In this document: piece after piece, positions 16,644 to 25,338 of the stretch
Layout: each line of letters starts with the position of its first letter
Numbering within the stretch: the first letter of the stretch is position 1
From: Catalinimonas niigatensis
GTDB lineage: Bacteria; Bacteroidota; Bacteroidia; Cytophagales; Cyclobacteriaceae
Direction: 5' to 3'
DNA: 64,000 bases
NCBI RefSeq assembly: GCF_030506285.1
Contig: NZ_CP119422.1
Span: 4,823,501-4,887,500, forward strand
The notes under the pieces: model-generated
What the model saw: the letters and a program-made list of their open reading frames with translations, nothing else
Told to the model about the DNA's origin: nothing
Database searches by the model: none
Program-made: the position numbers and the translations under genes

Positions 16644-16806
16644 AACAAATGTGTATTTTGCCCCAAAACCTTAATAAATATGTTACAAATGAGGGATAAT
16701 TCTACCTATAATAATTTGTATAAAAGGAACTTCTCTTTGTTGTTATTCCTTAAACATCACATATTTGATTATACTGTTTTTAATGCGCTAAACGCTTAAG
16801 GATTTT

Positions 16807-17007
16807 ATGACAGTTTTTGTAAATGAGGAACCTCTACGTTTGTTCAGAGGAGCCAGTGTAGGAGATGTAATCATGAAATATTCAGAAGCTATCTTCAGGG
16901 ATATATTGTCAAAGAGAAAGATAGTGACTGATGTTACCGGACAACCTCTGAAGCTTCAGGGAAACATACAGGACGGAGACCATTTTAAAATAATCTCTAA
17001 CAAGTAA
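16807..17007 (+). CDS. Small protein with beta-grasp (ThiS/MoaD-like) look
   Basis: 66 residues. The pattern V-F-V-N-E-E-P-L-R-L-F-R-G-A-S-V-G-D-V, then D-V-T-G-Q-P-L-K-L, ending in D-G-D-H-F-K-I-I, follows the strand-strand-helix-strand order and the D-G-D turn of ThiS/MoaD/TGS-type beta-grasp proteins. The C-terminal Gly-Gly needed for sulfur transfer is missing (the end is I-S-N-K), so a carrier role is unlikely. It is followed 20 bases later by a membrane protein gene, with which it probably shares a transcript. Function is unknown. Confidence 0.55.
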   Translation: MTVFVNEEPLRLFRGASVGDVIMKYSEAIFRDILSKRKIVTDVTGQPLKLQGNIQDGDHFKIISNK

Positions 17008-17027
17008 GGAATAGGCTGATGTAAGTG

Positions 17028-17594
17028 ATGATCAGGAAAGAAACGGAATGGCTGATTCGCATACCGGGAATTGCTTTGCTCATCTTTGCCTTGTATAAGC
17101 TATATTCCAGGCCGCTTACCCATAGCTACCACGATGCCTTTCTCTTTATCTATTTGCAAATCGTGCTCTGGGTGATGCTTTTACTGGTGTTAATTTTGGT
17201 AATCACAAGCTTTTCATCCTACCGGGCAAAATGGATAATGGGCTTACTCACGCTATTTCTGCTGGCGCCTTATCCTTTTGTGCATCATGAACTTAGTATT
17301 CAGGCAGAGCAGTATTTTTTTCAGCAGCGATACGAGCACCTTCAGCGGTTGAACCAGCAGATTATTGATGCGTCAGTGGATGAGGCAAGACTATACGGTC
17401 TGCTGGCAGCGGTAGATATCAGAGGCTATGAAAAAACAACAAATTATGTGGCCTATTGGGTAGATCGTGTGCCTGAGCAACGAGATGGATTTATCTTTCT
17501 TATCCGTGGAGAACTCCCGGAAAGACTTTTTCACTACCCGGTAAACCATACCAAAGTATTACGAGAAAACTGGTTTAGTTTCACTTCTAAATGA
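17028..17594 (+). CDS. Hypothetical membrane protein
   Basis: 188 residues from the ATG at 17028; a GTG at 17025 would add one residue. Two or three membrane segments lie in the first ~85 residues (I-P-G-I-A-L-L-I-F-A-L-Y, then a long L/I/V-rich pair around V-M-L-L-L-V-L-I-L-V). A C-terminal soluble part of ~100 residues follows, with no recognised motif. It follows the small beta-grasp-like gene closely. No function can be proposed. Confidence 0.65.
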   Translation: MIRKETEWLIRIPGIALLIFALYKLYSRPLTHSYHDAFLFIYLQIVLWVMLLLVLILVITSFSSYRAKWIMGLLTLFLLAPYPFVHHELSIQAEQYFFQQRYEHLQRLNQQIIDASVDEARLYGLLAAVDIRGYEKTTNYVAYWVDRVPEQRDGFIFLIRGELPERLFHYPVNHTKVLRENWFSFTSK

Positions 17595-17832
17595 TACAAC
17601 TTTCATGTTTTTTTTAAATGAACCGCAAAATCTTTAATTTGCTCCCATCATTGCAGTTCATTTACCATTAAAGTTTGATGTTGTATCGTAAAAAAAAATC
17701 ATCTCATAAGTTTTTCAAAAATTTCAGCCAACTTACACAAAATATTGAACCAGCAGCTCTGCCTTCTTGAAAGAGGGTAATAGGCAAGTTGGACTAAGCA
17801 TACAATTTATCATCAAATTCACTTTACCTAAC

Positions 17833-18504
17833 ATGAAAAAAACAAGCTATTTAGCATTCACTCTGGCGTTTGGCTTATTTGCCTGCCAACAACCTACTGA
17901 TAACAATACTGCGGAAAACACCACCACTCCAGAAGGTGGAGCAGTAGCTACTACTAATGAAGAAGCTGAATTTCAGCCGCTTTTTGATGGTGAGAGTTTG
18001 GATGGGTGGAAAATTCACGGCACTGAAAAATGGTACGTAGAGGATGGCCAGATCATTTGCGAAAGCGGTCCTGATGCTGCCTATGGGTATCTGGCTACCG
18101 ACAAATCCTATAAAGATTTTATATTGGAACTGGAATTTAAGCAGGAAGCTGATGGTAATAGCGGAGTGTTTTTACGTTCTTCTCTGGATGGCACCAAAAT
18201 CAGTGGATGGCAGGTAGAAGTAGCCCCTCCCGGTAACGATACCGGTGGTATTTATGAGTCATACGGTCGTGGGTGGCTGGAGCAAATTCCTGAAGAGAAA
18301 GAAGACATCCTGAAAATGGGCGAATGGAACAAGATGCGCATAGAGGTGATGGGTGATAAAGTAAGTACTTATCTCAATGGAGAAGAGATGGTAGTGCTGG
18401 AAGATGAGAAAATTGGTGAGGCCAATGGCTCTATCGCTTTACAGATACACGATGGTGGCGGTATTAAAGTGCGCTGGAGAAATTTGCAAGTCAAAGAAAT
18501 GTAG
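17833..18504 (+). CDS. DUF1080 lipoprotein (3-keto-disaccharide hydrolase-like, concanavalin-type fold)
   Basis: 223 residues from the ATG at 17833. That start places a lipoprotein signal at the N-terminus (M-K-K-T-S-Y-L...F-A-C, with the lipid Cys at residue 17). After a Thr/Asn-rich linker, residues ~50-223 match DUF1080: F-Q-P-L-F-D-G-E-S-L-D-G-W, then G-N-S-G-V-F-L-R, W-N-K-M-R-I-E and the final G-G-I-K-V-R-W-R-N-L. Family members include 3-ketoglucoside hydrolases, and many are uncharacterised surface proteins for sugar use. It is a single gene ending at a strong terminator. Confidence 0.9.
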   Translation: MKKTSYLAFTLAFGLFACQQPTDNNTAENTTTPEGGAVATTNEEAEFQPLFDGESLDGWKIHGTEKWYVEDGQIICESGPDAAYGYLATDKSYKDFILELEFKQEADGNSGVFLRSSLDGTKISGWQVEVAPPGNDTGGIYESYGRGWLEQIPEEKEDILKMGEWNKMRIEVMGDKVSTYLNGEEMVVLEDEKIGEANGSIALQIHDGGGIKVRWRNLQVKEM

Positions 18505-18513
18505 GATATGAAT

Positions 18514-18546
18514 ACCCGGGCAGTAATTTACTGTCCGGGTGTTTCT
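18514..18546 (+). terminator. Rho-independent terminator after DUF1080 gene
   Basis: Arms ACCCGGGCAG (18514-18523) and CTGTCCGGGT (18531-18540), with one G-T pair, are followed by a T-rich stretch. Confidence 0.8.
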
Positions 18547-18680
18547 TTGCTCAGAGGTTTATGCGCGCAATTTATCTTTTAGGAGATTACTCTCTGAGAT
18601 GAAGATATTTATCCACCTTAAGGCTGCTTATTACCTGTCCAATTCTTTTTCTCCAATGCCACTTTATCAAAAAAACTGTC

Positions 18681-18688
18681 TAATTTTG
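18681..18688 (+). promoter_or_regulatory. Candidate -7 promoter element before nagB
   Basis: TAATTTTG matches the Bacteroidota TAnnTTTG consensus and lies 29 bases before the nagB ATG. The -33 partner is weak (TTTA around 18663). Confidence 0.4.
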
Positions 18689-18717
18689 CAATTCACTCAC
18701 TCTAATTCATCAGAAAA

Positions 18718-20631
18718 ATGGACCAAGCTACTGCATTAGAAAAGCAATTTGAAAAGATTCCTACCAGCATTTTTGAGGATTCTGAGATAGCATCCAAAGA
18801 AATTGCCAAAACCATCCGTGACCTCATCGTTGAGAAGCAGCAAAAAGGTGAAAATGCCGTATTAGGTTTGGCTACTGGCTCTTCACCTACCCGAGTGTAC
18901 GAAGAACTAGTTAGAATGCATCAAGAGGAAGGCCTTAGCTTCAAAAATGTCATTACTTTTAACCTGGATGAGTATTATCCCATTGAACCGGACAAACTTC
19001 AAAGTTATGTCCGCTTTATGAGAGAATATCTATTTGACCATGTAGACATTGACCCCAAAAATTATAATATTCCTGATGGTACTATTCCTATTGAGAAAAT
19101 CAGTGAGTACTGCGTAGCTTATGAGAATAAAATCAAAGAAGCAGGAGGTATTGATATCCAGTTGTTAGGTATCGGTGGTACAGGACATATCGGGTTTAAT
19201 GAACCGGGTTCAAGAGAGATGTCCCGCACCCGTTTGATTACACTGGATAAAATTACCCGTATTGCTGCTGCCAGCGACTTCTTTGGAGAAGAATTTGTAC
19301 CTCGCAGAGCAATCACGATGGGAGTGCAAACTATTATGGAATCTCGCCAGATCATTCTGATGGCCTGGGGTGAAGGTAAGTCTTCAGTGATACAAAAAGC
19401 AGTAGAAGGCCATATTACTGATCAGATTCCTGCCACTTTCTTACAAGATCACGCTAATGCGCAGATTATTATAGATGAAGCAGCCGCCGCCGGACTGACC
19501 CGTATCAAAACTCCCTGGCTGGTAGGCCCTTGCCATTGGGATCGGAAGCTTACCCGCAAAGCAGTAGTATGGTTGTGTGAAAAAGTAAACAAGCCGGTAT
19601 TGAAGCTAACGCCTGAAGATTACAATGAGAATGGTATGAGTGATCTCATTGCTGATCATGGTCCGGCTTATGATATCAATATTCGTATATTTAATGAGTT
19701 GCAGCATACCATCACCGGTTGGCCGGGTGGTAAACCCAACGCCGACGATAGCCAGCGTCCGGAAAGGGCACAACCTTTCCCCAAGAGGGTACTTATCTTC
19801 AGCCCTCACCCTGATGATGATGTCATTTCTATGGGAGGTACTTTACTCCGCCTGGTAGATCAGGGGCACGATGTACATGTAGCCTATCAGACCTCCGGAA
19901 ATATTGCTGTCTTTGATGAAGATGCCCTTCGCTTTGCCGATTTTGCCAAAGACTTCAAAGAAGCATTTGACCTGCAAGATGAAAAAGTAAATGCTTTATT
20001 TAATGAAGTGTTTAAAGCGACCGAAAGTAAGCTGCCCGGTGAGGCTGACCCTCGCCCGGTACAGTTGATCAAAGGCTTGATCCGTCGTGGTGAAGCCAAA
20101 GCGGCCTGTCGCTACTGTGGCATCTCCGAAGATAATTACTATTTTATGGACATGCCCTTCTACGAAACCGGCAAAGTACGTAAGAAGCCATTAGGGGAAG
20201 AAGATATCCAGATCACAGTAGATTTGTTAAGGAAGGTGAAGCCCCATCAGATCTATGCGGCCGGTGACCTTTCTGATCCTCATGGCACACACCGTGTCTG
20301 CCTGAATGCAATTATGCAGGCAGTAGAACGGCTGAAACATGAAAACTGGATGAAAGACTGCTATATATGGTTATACCGCGGTGCCTGGCAGGAGTGGGAT
20401 ATCCATCAGATTGAGATGGCAGTGCCTATCAGCCCGGTAGAATTAATGAGAAAACGTCGGGCAGTGTTCAAGCATCAGTCTCAAAAAGATCGTCCATTGT
20501 TCCCAGGTTCAGATCCCAGAGAGTTCTGGCAGCGTGCTGAAGATCGTAATAAAGGCACTGCCGATGCTTATGATAGGTTAGGGCTGGCGGAATATGAGGC
20601 GATGGAAGCTTTTGTGAGATATCATTTCTAG
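18718..20631 (+). CDS. nagB: Glucosamine-6-phosphate deaminase fused to a PIG-L (LmbE) domain
   Basis: 637 residues. Residues ~20-265 are NagB: G-L-A-T-G-S-S-P-T-R-V-Y phosphate loop, F-N-L-D-E-Y-Y-P catalytic Asp region and G-I-G-G-T-G-H-I-G-F-N-E-P-G. This domain isomerises and deaminates glucosamine-6-P to fructose-6-P and ammonia. Residues ~360-630 are a PIG-L-like domain with F-S-P-H-P-D-D-D-V-I-S-M-G-G and D-P-H-G-T-H-R. The long fused form recurs in Bacteroidota; the role of the second domain is unproven. The cytoplasmic reaction opposes that of GlmS encoded at 26817. Confidence 0.93.
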   Translation: MDQATALEKQFEKIPTSIFEDSEIASKEIAKTIRDLIVEKQQKGENAVLGLATGSSPTRVYEELVRMHQEEGLSFKNVITFNLDEYYPIEPDKLQSYVRFMREYLFDHVDIDPKNYNIPDGTIPIEKISEYCVAYENKIKEAGGIDIQLLGIGGTGHIGFNEPGSREMSRTRLITLDKITRIAAASDFFGEEFVPRRAITMGVQTIMESRQIILMAWGEGKSSVIQKAVEGHITDQIPATFLQDHANAQIIIDEAAAAGLTRIKTPWLVGPCHWDRKLTRKAVVWLCEKVNKPVLKLTPEDYNENGMSDLIADHGPAYDINIRIFNELQHTITGWPGGKPNADDSQRPERAQPFPKRVLIFSPHPDDDVISMGGTLLRLVDQGHDVHVAYQTSGNIAVFDEDALRFADFAKDFKEAFDLQDEKVNALFNEVFKATESKLPGEADPRPVQLIKGLIRRGEAKAACRYCGISEDNYYFMDMPFYETGKVRKKPLGEEDIQITVDLLRKVKPHQIYAAGDLSDPHGTHRVCLNAIMQAVERLKHENWMKDCYIWLYRGAWQEWDIHQIEMAVPISPVELMRKRRAVFKHQSQKDRPLFPGSDPREFWQRAEDRNKGTADAYDRLGLAEYEAMEAFVRYHF

Positions 20632-20653
20632 TAATATCTGTTTTAAAAAAGTA

Positions 20654-20680
20654 GGGTAGCCAGCAAGCTACCCTTTTTTA
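20654..20680 (+). terminator. Rho-independent terminator after nagB
   Basis: Arms GGGTAGC (20654-20660) and GCTACCC (20667-20673) are followed by six T. Confidence 0.85.
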
Positions 20681-20690
20681 TGCTCAATAT

Positions 20691-21080
20691 TCATTTTTCG
20701 TATAGTTCAAGAGGCAAACCATCCGGGTCAGCAAAGAAAGTGAAACGCTTTTTGGTAAACTGATCTACTCTTATCGCTTCACATTCTACGCCTTGCTCTT
20801 TTAGAGCTTGAACGGCTTCTTCCACATTCTCAACCTCAAAAGCCAGATGTCTCAGGCCCGTAGCTTCCGGTCGGCTGGGGCGAGCCGGAGGATTAGGGAA
20901 AGAAAATAGTTCTATCACATACTGGTCGTTAAGGGCAAGATCCAGTTTATAAGACTGCCGTTTTTCACGATATACTTCCCGTATTAACTGAAGGCCTAAA
21001 ATCTCAGTATAAAAATGTTTGGACTTTGGATAGTCCGTACAGATGATGGCGATATGGTGTACACTCTTGAGTTGAAGCAT
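20691..21080 (-). CDS. VOC-family (glyoxalase/bleomycin-resistance fold) protein
   Basis: 129 residues, one full VOC module pair. It starts L-K-S-V-H-H-I-A-I-I-C-T-D-Y, then H-F-Y-T-E-I-L-G-L-Q, and later T-G-L-R-H-L-A-F-E-V-E-N-V-E-E-A. It ends with F-F-A-D-P-D-G-L-P-L-E-L-Y-E. The metal-site positions of the family (His6, His/Glu in the second half and the final Glu) are visible. This subgroup resembles the SMU1112c/GloA2-type proteins of unknown substrate. It is a single gene, convergent with nagB and separated from the desaturase gene by a strong hairpin. Confidence 0.88.
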   Translation of the reverse strand: MLQLKSVHHIAIICTDYPKSKHFYTEILGLQLIREVYREKRQSYKLDLALNDQYVIELFSFPNPPARPSRPEATGLRHLAFEVENVEEAVQALKEQGVECEAIRVDQFTKKRFTFFADPDGLPLELYEK

Positions 21081-21108
21081 GGGAAAATAAAGTTATAGTA
21101 AAAAATAT

Positions 21109-21148
21109 AAGGCCTTTTATTCAATTTATTGTTGAATAAAAGGCCTTT
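21109..21148 (-). terminator. Strong terminator downstream of desaturase gene
   Basis: Perfect 16-bp arms (21109-21124 and 21132-21147; core AAGGCCTTTTATTCAA) enclose a 7-base loop, with T-rich sequence after the stem on the minus strand. It ends the leftward desaturase transcript. Confidence 0.85.
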
Positions 21149-21175
21149 GCCTGATTCGTTGAAAACGAACTTTTT

Positions 21176-21946
21176 TTATGCGGCTTTTCGCGTTTCTCCG
21201 ATCTTTACCTCTTTGCGCTTATTCAGATGGATCACGCCTGTTTTGTCAAGCAGCAGGATCACCAGGTAAGAAGGGTCTATCTCGTGCCAGCGAAAACCAC
21301 CAAAGTTAGCTCTTGAACCATGCTTGTGGTGGTTATTGTGATAGCTTTCGCCCATCATCAGAAAGTCAAACGGCAGGAAGTTCTTAGAAGTATCACTTAC
21401 TTTGAAGTTGACATAGCCATACTTATGGGCAAACCAGTTGATGATTGCTCCATGTACTGGGGACATCAGGAATTGGATAGGCAACAATAGCCACAACCAC
21501 CATACGGTAGCAAACTGCATATAGATCAGGACGTAGATGGTACCCCAAAATACACGGGAAACCCAGGAACGGGCAAATTTATCAAACACATCCCAACGGG
21601 GTACTCCTTTGGTGAACCTTTCTTCTACTTCAAGTTTACCATTACAGATGGATGAATAAATGGTCTTGGTTTTCCACATCATCTTCCAGATGGTCTCGTC
21701 ATAAGTAGGAGAGTGGGGATCTTCCGGAGTATCTGCAAAAGCATGGTGCATGCGGTGCATCACTCCATAACCGTAAGCACTCAGATAATTAGAACCCTGG
21801 AAAATCCAGGTCAGTACAAAGAACACCTTTTCGGTAGCCTTAGACATGGTGAATGCTTTGTGCGCAGCATATCTGTGCAAAAAGAAGGTCTGAAAGAACA
21901 ATGATAAATACCAATGTGCTACAAAGAAAGCGAGAATGACGTACAT
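21176..21946 (-). CDS. Acyl-CoA/fatty-acid desaturase
   Basis: 256 residues of the membrane fatty-acid desaturase type 1 family. The three His clusters that bind the di-iron centre are readable: H-R-Y-A-A-H at ~24-29, H-R-M-H-H at ~66-70 and N-N-H-H-K-H at ~206-211. Hydrophobic pairs lie at the N-terminus and at ~125-165. It inserts a double bond, probably delta-9, into saturated acyl chains in the inner membrane and so adjusts fluidity. It is short for the family but has all boxes. Single gene. Confidence 0.92.
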   Translation of the reverse strand: MYVILAFFVAHWYLSLFFQTFFLHRYAAHKAFTMSKATEKVFFVLTWIFQGSNYLSAYGYGVMHRMHHAFADTPEDPHSPTYDETIWKMMWKTKTIYSSICNGKLEVEERFTKGVPRWDVFDKFARSWVSRVFWGTIYVLIYMQFATVWWLWLLLPIQFLMSPVHGAIINWFAHKYGYVNFKVSDTSKNFLPFDFLMMGESYHNNHHKHGSRANFGGFRWHEIDPSYLVILLLDKTGVIHLNKRKEVKIGETRKAA

Positions 21947-22058
21947 AAGCGTTTGTTAAAATGATAGACTAATTCAGTACACCTAACCCCTGTAAAAGGA
22001 GCGTTTTTTTAAGAAGACAAATGAGAAAGTGAGATGTGACAGAAAGGGAAAAAGTTTT

Positions 22059-22679
22059 TTACTTTTTTTGTAGCGTAAACTTATTGACCTCCTGGCTGAT
22101 CTGGTTCACAAATTCCGATAACTGACCAAAGTTGCAGGCTTTTTTAAAGCTCTCCAGAAGTTGAAGGGGTTGATTTTCTGTTTCAGATTTTTTTATATTT
22201 TCCTGATGAAGTTTTTCTTTGGCTCTGGAGAATAATTGACGGCAGTTTTCTTTTTTCTTGCCGAAAATTTCCTGCAGATCTTCGTATTCAAAGTCAAACA
22301 CTTCGCGAAGCAGATAAATTCCTTTTTCTATTGGCTCCAGTTTTTTATGGAGCAGTACAAGGGCTTCAGAAAGTTCATTTTCCAGATCAAAGCGAGGAAG
22401 TTCAAAATCACGGTATTTCTCCAGCAACTCACTATTCTTAAGATTACTGAAATACTCGCTCTTTTTTTTGCGAAAAGAATTAAGATGATTGATACAATTG
22501 TTGGTGACCGTGCGGATCAGATAGGCTTTGGTATTCTCTACCTTTTCATGGTCAATGGTGAGCCATTTCACAAAAGTGTCCTGCACAATATCTTCTGCAT
22601 CCTGCAACGACCCTACCATACGCAGGGCGATGGCATACAGCAAAGGCTGATAAAGCGATATGGTTTGTGTTTGGCTCAA
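22059..22679 (-). CDS. ECF-type RNA polymerase sigma-70 factor
   Basis: 206 residues. Region 2 covers residues ~8-75 (Y-A-I-A-L-R-M-V-G-S-L-Q-D-A-E-D-I-V-Q-D-T-F-V-K-W), and region 4 lies at ~105-155. The latter has V-F-D-F-E-Y-E-D-L-Q-E-I-F-G-K, where the usual L-A-E-I-L helix-turn-helix is D-L-Q-E-I. A C-terminal tail of ~50 residues resembles the start of the SnoaL-like domain of SigJ-type factors but is cut short. No anti-sigma gene is adjacent, as is common for this group. The targets are unknown. Confidence 0.88.
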   Translation of the reverse strand: MSQTQTISLYQPLLYAIALRMVGSLQDAEDIVQDTFVKWLTIDHEKVENTKAYLIRTVTNNCINHLNSFRKKKSEYFSNLKNSELLEKYRDFELPRFDLENELSEALVLLHKKLEPIEKGIYLLREVFDFEYEDLQEIFGKKKENCRQLFSRAKEKLHQENIKKSETENQPLQLLESFKKACNFGQLSEFVNQISQEVNKFTLQKK

Positions 22680-22787
22680 TTCTCTTTAGACATAGTAAAT
22701 TTAGTGCCAGTTTATCAAAGTTAAAGATAATTACTTAAAATTAACTTCAAAACTCTCAAAACCTGACTTTTATCATACGAACTCTGC

Positions 22788-24119
22788 TCATTTGGCCACC
22801 TCTACCCAGCCGTGATAGCCTTCCTTTGTCCTCACAAACAGCAATGAATCGTAGGCGGCCAATACTTCTGTCTGACCGGCAATCCAATCGCCATTGACGC
22901 TCTGGCTGCCGTAGGGATCATCAAGGTAAAACTGATCTTCGGCACTCAGAGCTAACTGCTGAGTAGGCTCCTCTAAAGATTCTATCAGGCTCTCATGAAT
23001 GTACCCTTTTTGGGAGTCAGGTAAAGTGATGCGATACCAGCGGTTACTTTTGCCCTCTATGTGCAACAGGGTATGTTGCGGAATGTTATCAAGCACTTCC
23101 GATTCGGTGGTAGGCGACCTTCGAACATTGGATGATTCAGCTTTGGTGCGTACGGCAATCCCTACTTCAGAAGGATCAGCGGCCAGCACAGGCTCTTCTT
23201 TCAGCAGCGCATGCACATAGGGATAAGGATCTACCGCCCCCCTGCCCATTCTATATACACCGAAATGCAGGTGGGGCGGAGTAGTGCGTGCATTGCCGGT
23301 ATTGCCTACAAAACCCAGTGTATCCCCTACACTGATCCTCTGACCGGGACTTACCGCCTGGCTATCCAGATGAGCGTAATAAAGCCTGAAACCTCTCTCC
23401 TGACTGTTGAGCCATACTACTTTCCCTCCCAGTCCACTTTCCATTCTATGTCCTACCACTCCATTTGTCACTGCCAGTACCGGCGTTCCTTTAGGCGCAA
23501 AGATATCAATCCCTTTATGACTTCTTTTGCCTCCATCCCGGGGAGCACCAAAAAAGCTACCTACCGCTTTGCTGTTGATCCCGCTTACCGGAAAAGAAAG
23601 AGAGGGTTGAAAACTAATGTTCAAAGTATAAGCTCCACCCCGAAGCAATTCAGGTTGTATGCGCACCGCATGCCAGCCATTCTCCTCTACTTCGTACTGG
23701 AGTTGAGGCAAGCTGTCGGCAGAGTGCATCAATTCCAGAATGGTATCGTTTTCTACTGAAAAAATATCTAGGAAAAATATGGCTTCCGGTTGGGCCAGGG
23801 CCTCAAGTGTAACATATACTTGTTGTCCCTCGCGCACCGGATACCTCAAATTCACTGCCTTTGGTTTTTCCGGAGGAAAGTAGCCTGTCTCATGGTAGGG
23901 CAACTCTATGAGGAGAGAATCCTGAAGGCTAAGTTCTCCGGCTTTCAACCAGTCAGCACCCAGGGCAGTCTGGTCCAGTTCATTTTTTTTCAGACTTTGC
24001 AGGTATTTTTCGTATGGAGAGGTTTTCGTGAAGAACTGATCCAGCTTTTTGCTGCTGCTACAGGCAGCGATAATGAACACAATTCCAAGTATATATAATC
24101 TATCAATGATGAATCGCAT
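22788..24119 (-). CDS. M23 peptidase lipoprotein with SH3 domain
   Basis: 443 residues. The lipoprotein signal ends F-I-I-A-A-C (Cys20). Residues ~185-300 are an M23 (LytM) metallopeptidase domain with zinc ligands in S-H-K-G-I-D-I-F-A-P and H-L-H-F-G, plus Y-Y-A-H-L-D-S. A bacterial SH3 module follows at ~330-390 (S-S-N-V-R-R-S-P-T-T-E-S-E-V-L), then a second shorter SH3-like tail ending G-Y-H-G-W-V-E-V. It would cut peptidoglycan cross-bridges or activate amidases from a lipid anchor. All zinc ligands appear present, so it may be active. Single gene. Confidence 0.9.
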   Translation of the reverse strand: MRFIIDRLYILGIVFIIAACSSSKKLDQFFTKTSPYEKYLQSLKKNELDQTALGADWLKAGELSLQDSLLIELPYHETGYFPPEKPKAVNLRYPVREGQQVYVTLEALAQPEAIFFLDIFSVENDTILELMHSADSLPQLQYEVEENGWHAVRIQPELLRGGAYTLNISFQPSLSFPVSGINSKAVGSFFGAPRDGGKRSHKGIDIFAPKGTPVLAVTNGVVGHRMESGLGGKVVWLNSQERGFRLYYAHLDSQAVSPGQRISVGDTLGFVGNTGNARTTPPHLHFGVYRMGRGAVDPYPYVHALLKEEPVLAADPSEVGIAVRTKAESSNVRRSPTTESEVLDNIPQHTLLHIEGKSNRWYRITLPDSQKGYIHESLIESLEEPTQQLALSAEDQFYLDDPYGSQSVNGDWIAGQTEVLAAYDSLLFVRTKEGYHGWVEVAK

Positions 24120-24212
24120 AAGTTATAGGGATAAATGATCCACCCTCTAACACAAAAAGAATCAGAATTATTCCCTGATTCACAGATACTTGAAGCTTAA
24201 ACGATATAATTA

Positions 24213-25220
24213 TTATTTTTTGTTAAGCACAAAATAAACATGGGAGGATTGGTTAAAATTGCCGGGAACAAAGCCTGCAATCTTCACCTTGCTGATAGAA
24301 AATCCATTATTTTCCAATATGTCTGTCCATGCTTCTATACTGCGAAAACCACAGGGAAAAGCCATCTCAGGCACGCCTACTGCCAGGGCATTGGCCAGAA
24401 AATCTATCAGAATAATGCAGTCTTTTTGTGTTGCATAATCAAACTGAAGAAAGTCCGAAAGATTTATCTGATACTCTTTCAGTTGCTGTATCTGCTCCTG
24501 ATACTCCTGATGTCGCAAGAGTTCATCCTCAGGCAGAATTACATCTTCTTCAATGATCAGCCTTCCACCTTCAGACAGTGACTTTCTAATATTCTGTAAG
24601 AATATCCCTTGCGCTTCATCGGTATTGCCTACATGATGCAGTACAGCCAGACAACTCATAGTATCGTACTTCACCTTACTAAAAGTATCTGGCTGGCTAA
24701 AATCAAGCATCTGAAAGCCAATTTCTTCTTTGACTGCCTCAGTGCGCCAGTCCATCACATCAATACCGGCTACTTGCTGAAAGGGCTGATGATAATGCTT
24801 TAGAAAAGCCACAAAATCACCTCCTCCACAGCCAATATCGCAATAGGAAGAGCCATGCAAATAGTTTTTTATTTTTTCGTAGCGCCTGTTTAATTTCCGC
24901 TGATGCTTATAAAATTGGTAAGCTTGTAAAAATTCATCAAACCAAATTTTATCGCGAGGCTGTTTATTTCGCGAAAGCTGGGCAAAGAGAGGAAAAAGCT
25001 CCTCGGGAGAAGCCTGTATCTCTTCAATTCTCTGAAAAACGGAGTCAACCAGATACTGGCATTTGTCGGTTACATCTTCCTTTTCAAGCAGATGAGCTTC
25101 AGGATGATGCACCATGATTGCTTCTGCATAATTCTTTTTTAGTATCTCCTGTACAAACTTTCTGGCCTTAGTATTGGTAAACGATGTGAAGAAAGTATGG
25201 GCTTCATTGATTCTTCTCAT
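24213..25220 (-). CDS. Class I SAM-dependent methyltransferase
   Basis: 335 residues from the ATG at 25220 (M-R-R-I-N-E-A-H). The frame is open 8 codons further up only with a TTG start. Residues ~130-250 form the Rossmann core: Y-C-D-I-G-C-G-G-G-D-F-V motif I, G-I-D-V-M-D-W motif II and M-S-C-L-A-V-L-H-H-V-G post-core. The ~110 N-terminal residues are helical, with K-N-Y-A-E-A-I-M-V-H-H-P-E-A-H. The substrate is unknown. It is divergent from the GlmU-like gene. Confidence 0.82.
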   Translation of the reverse strand: MRRINEAHTFFTSFTNTKARKFVQEILKKNYAEAIMVHHPEAHLLEKEDVTDKCQYLVDSVFQRIEEIQASPEELFPLFAQLSRNKQPRDKIWFDEFLQAYQFYKHQRKLNRRYEKIKNYLHGSSYCDIGCGGGDFVAFLKHYHQPFQQVAGIDVMDWRTEAVKEEIGFQMLDFSQPDTFSKVKYDTMSCLAVLHHVGNTDEAQGIFLQNIRKSLSEGGRLIIEEDVILPEDELLRHQEYQEQIQQLKEYQINLSDFLQFDYATQKDCIILIDFLANALAVGVPEMAFPCGFRSIEAWTDILENNGFSISKVKIAGFVPGNFNQSSHVYFVLNKK

Positions 25221-25311
25221 ATTAAATTTTGTTTTACTGGTCAAATTTTTGCTACTCGTTTCTGGTGATTCTGTATCATTGCTTAACTTCGAGGATCAGT
25301 AGGTAAGTTAG

Positions 25312-25319
25312 TATCTTTG
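25312..25319 (+). promoter_or_regulatory. Candidate -7 promoter element before glmU-like gene
   Basis: TATCTTTG fits TAnnTTTG and lies 19 bases before the ATG at 25339. No good TTTG is found about 19 bases upstream. Confidence 0.4.
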
Positions 25320-25338
25320 CTTAAACCACAATTTTTTT

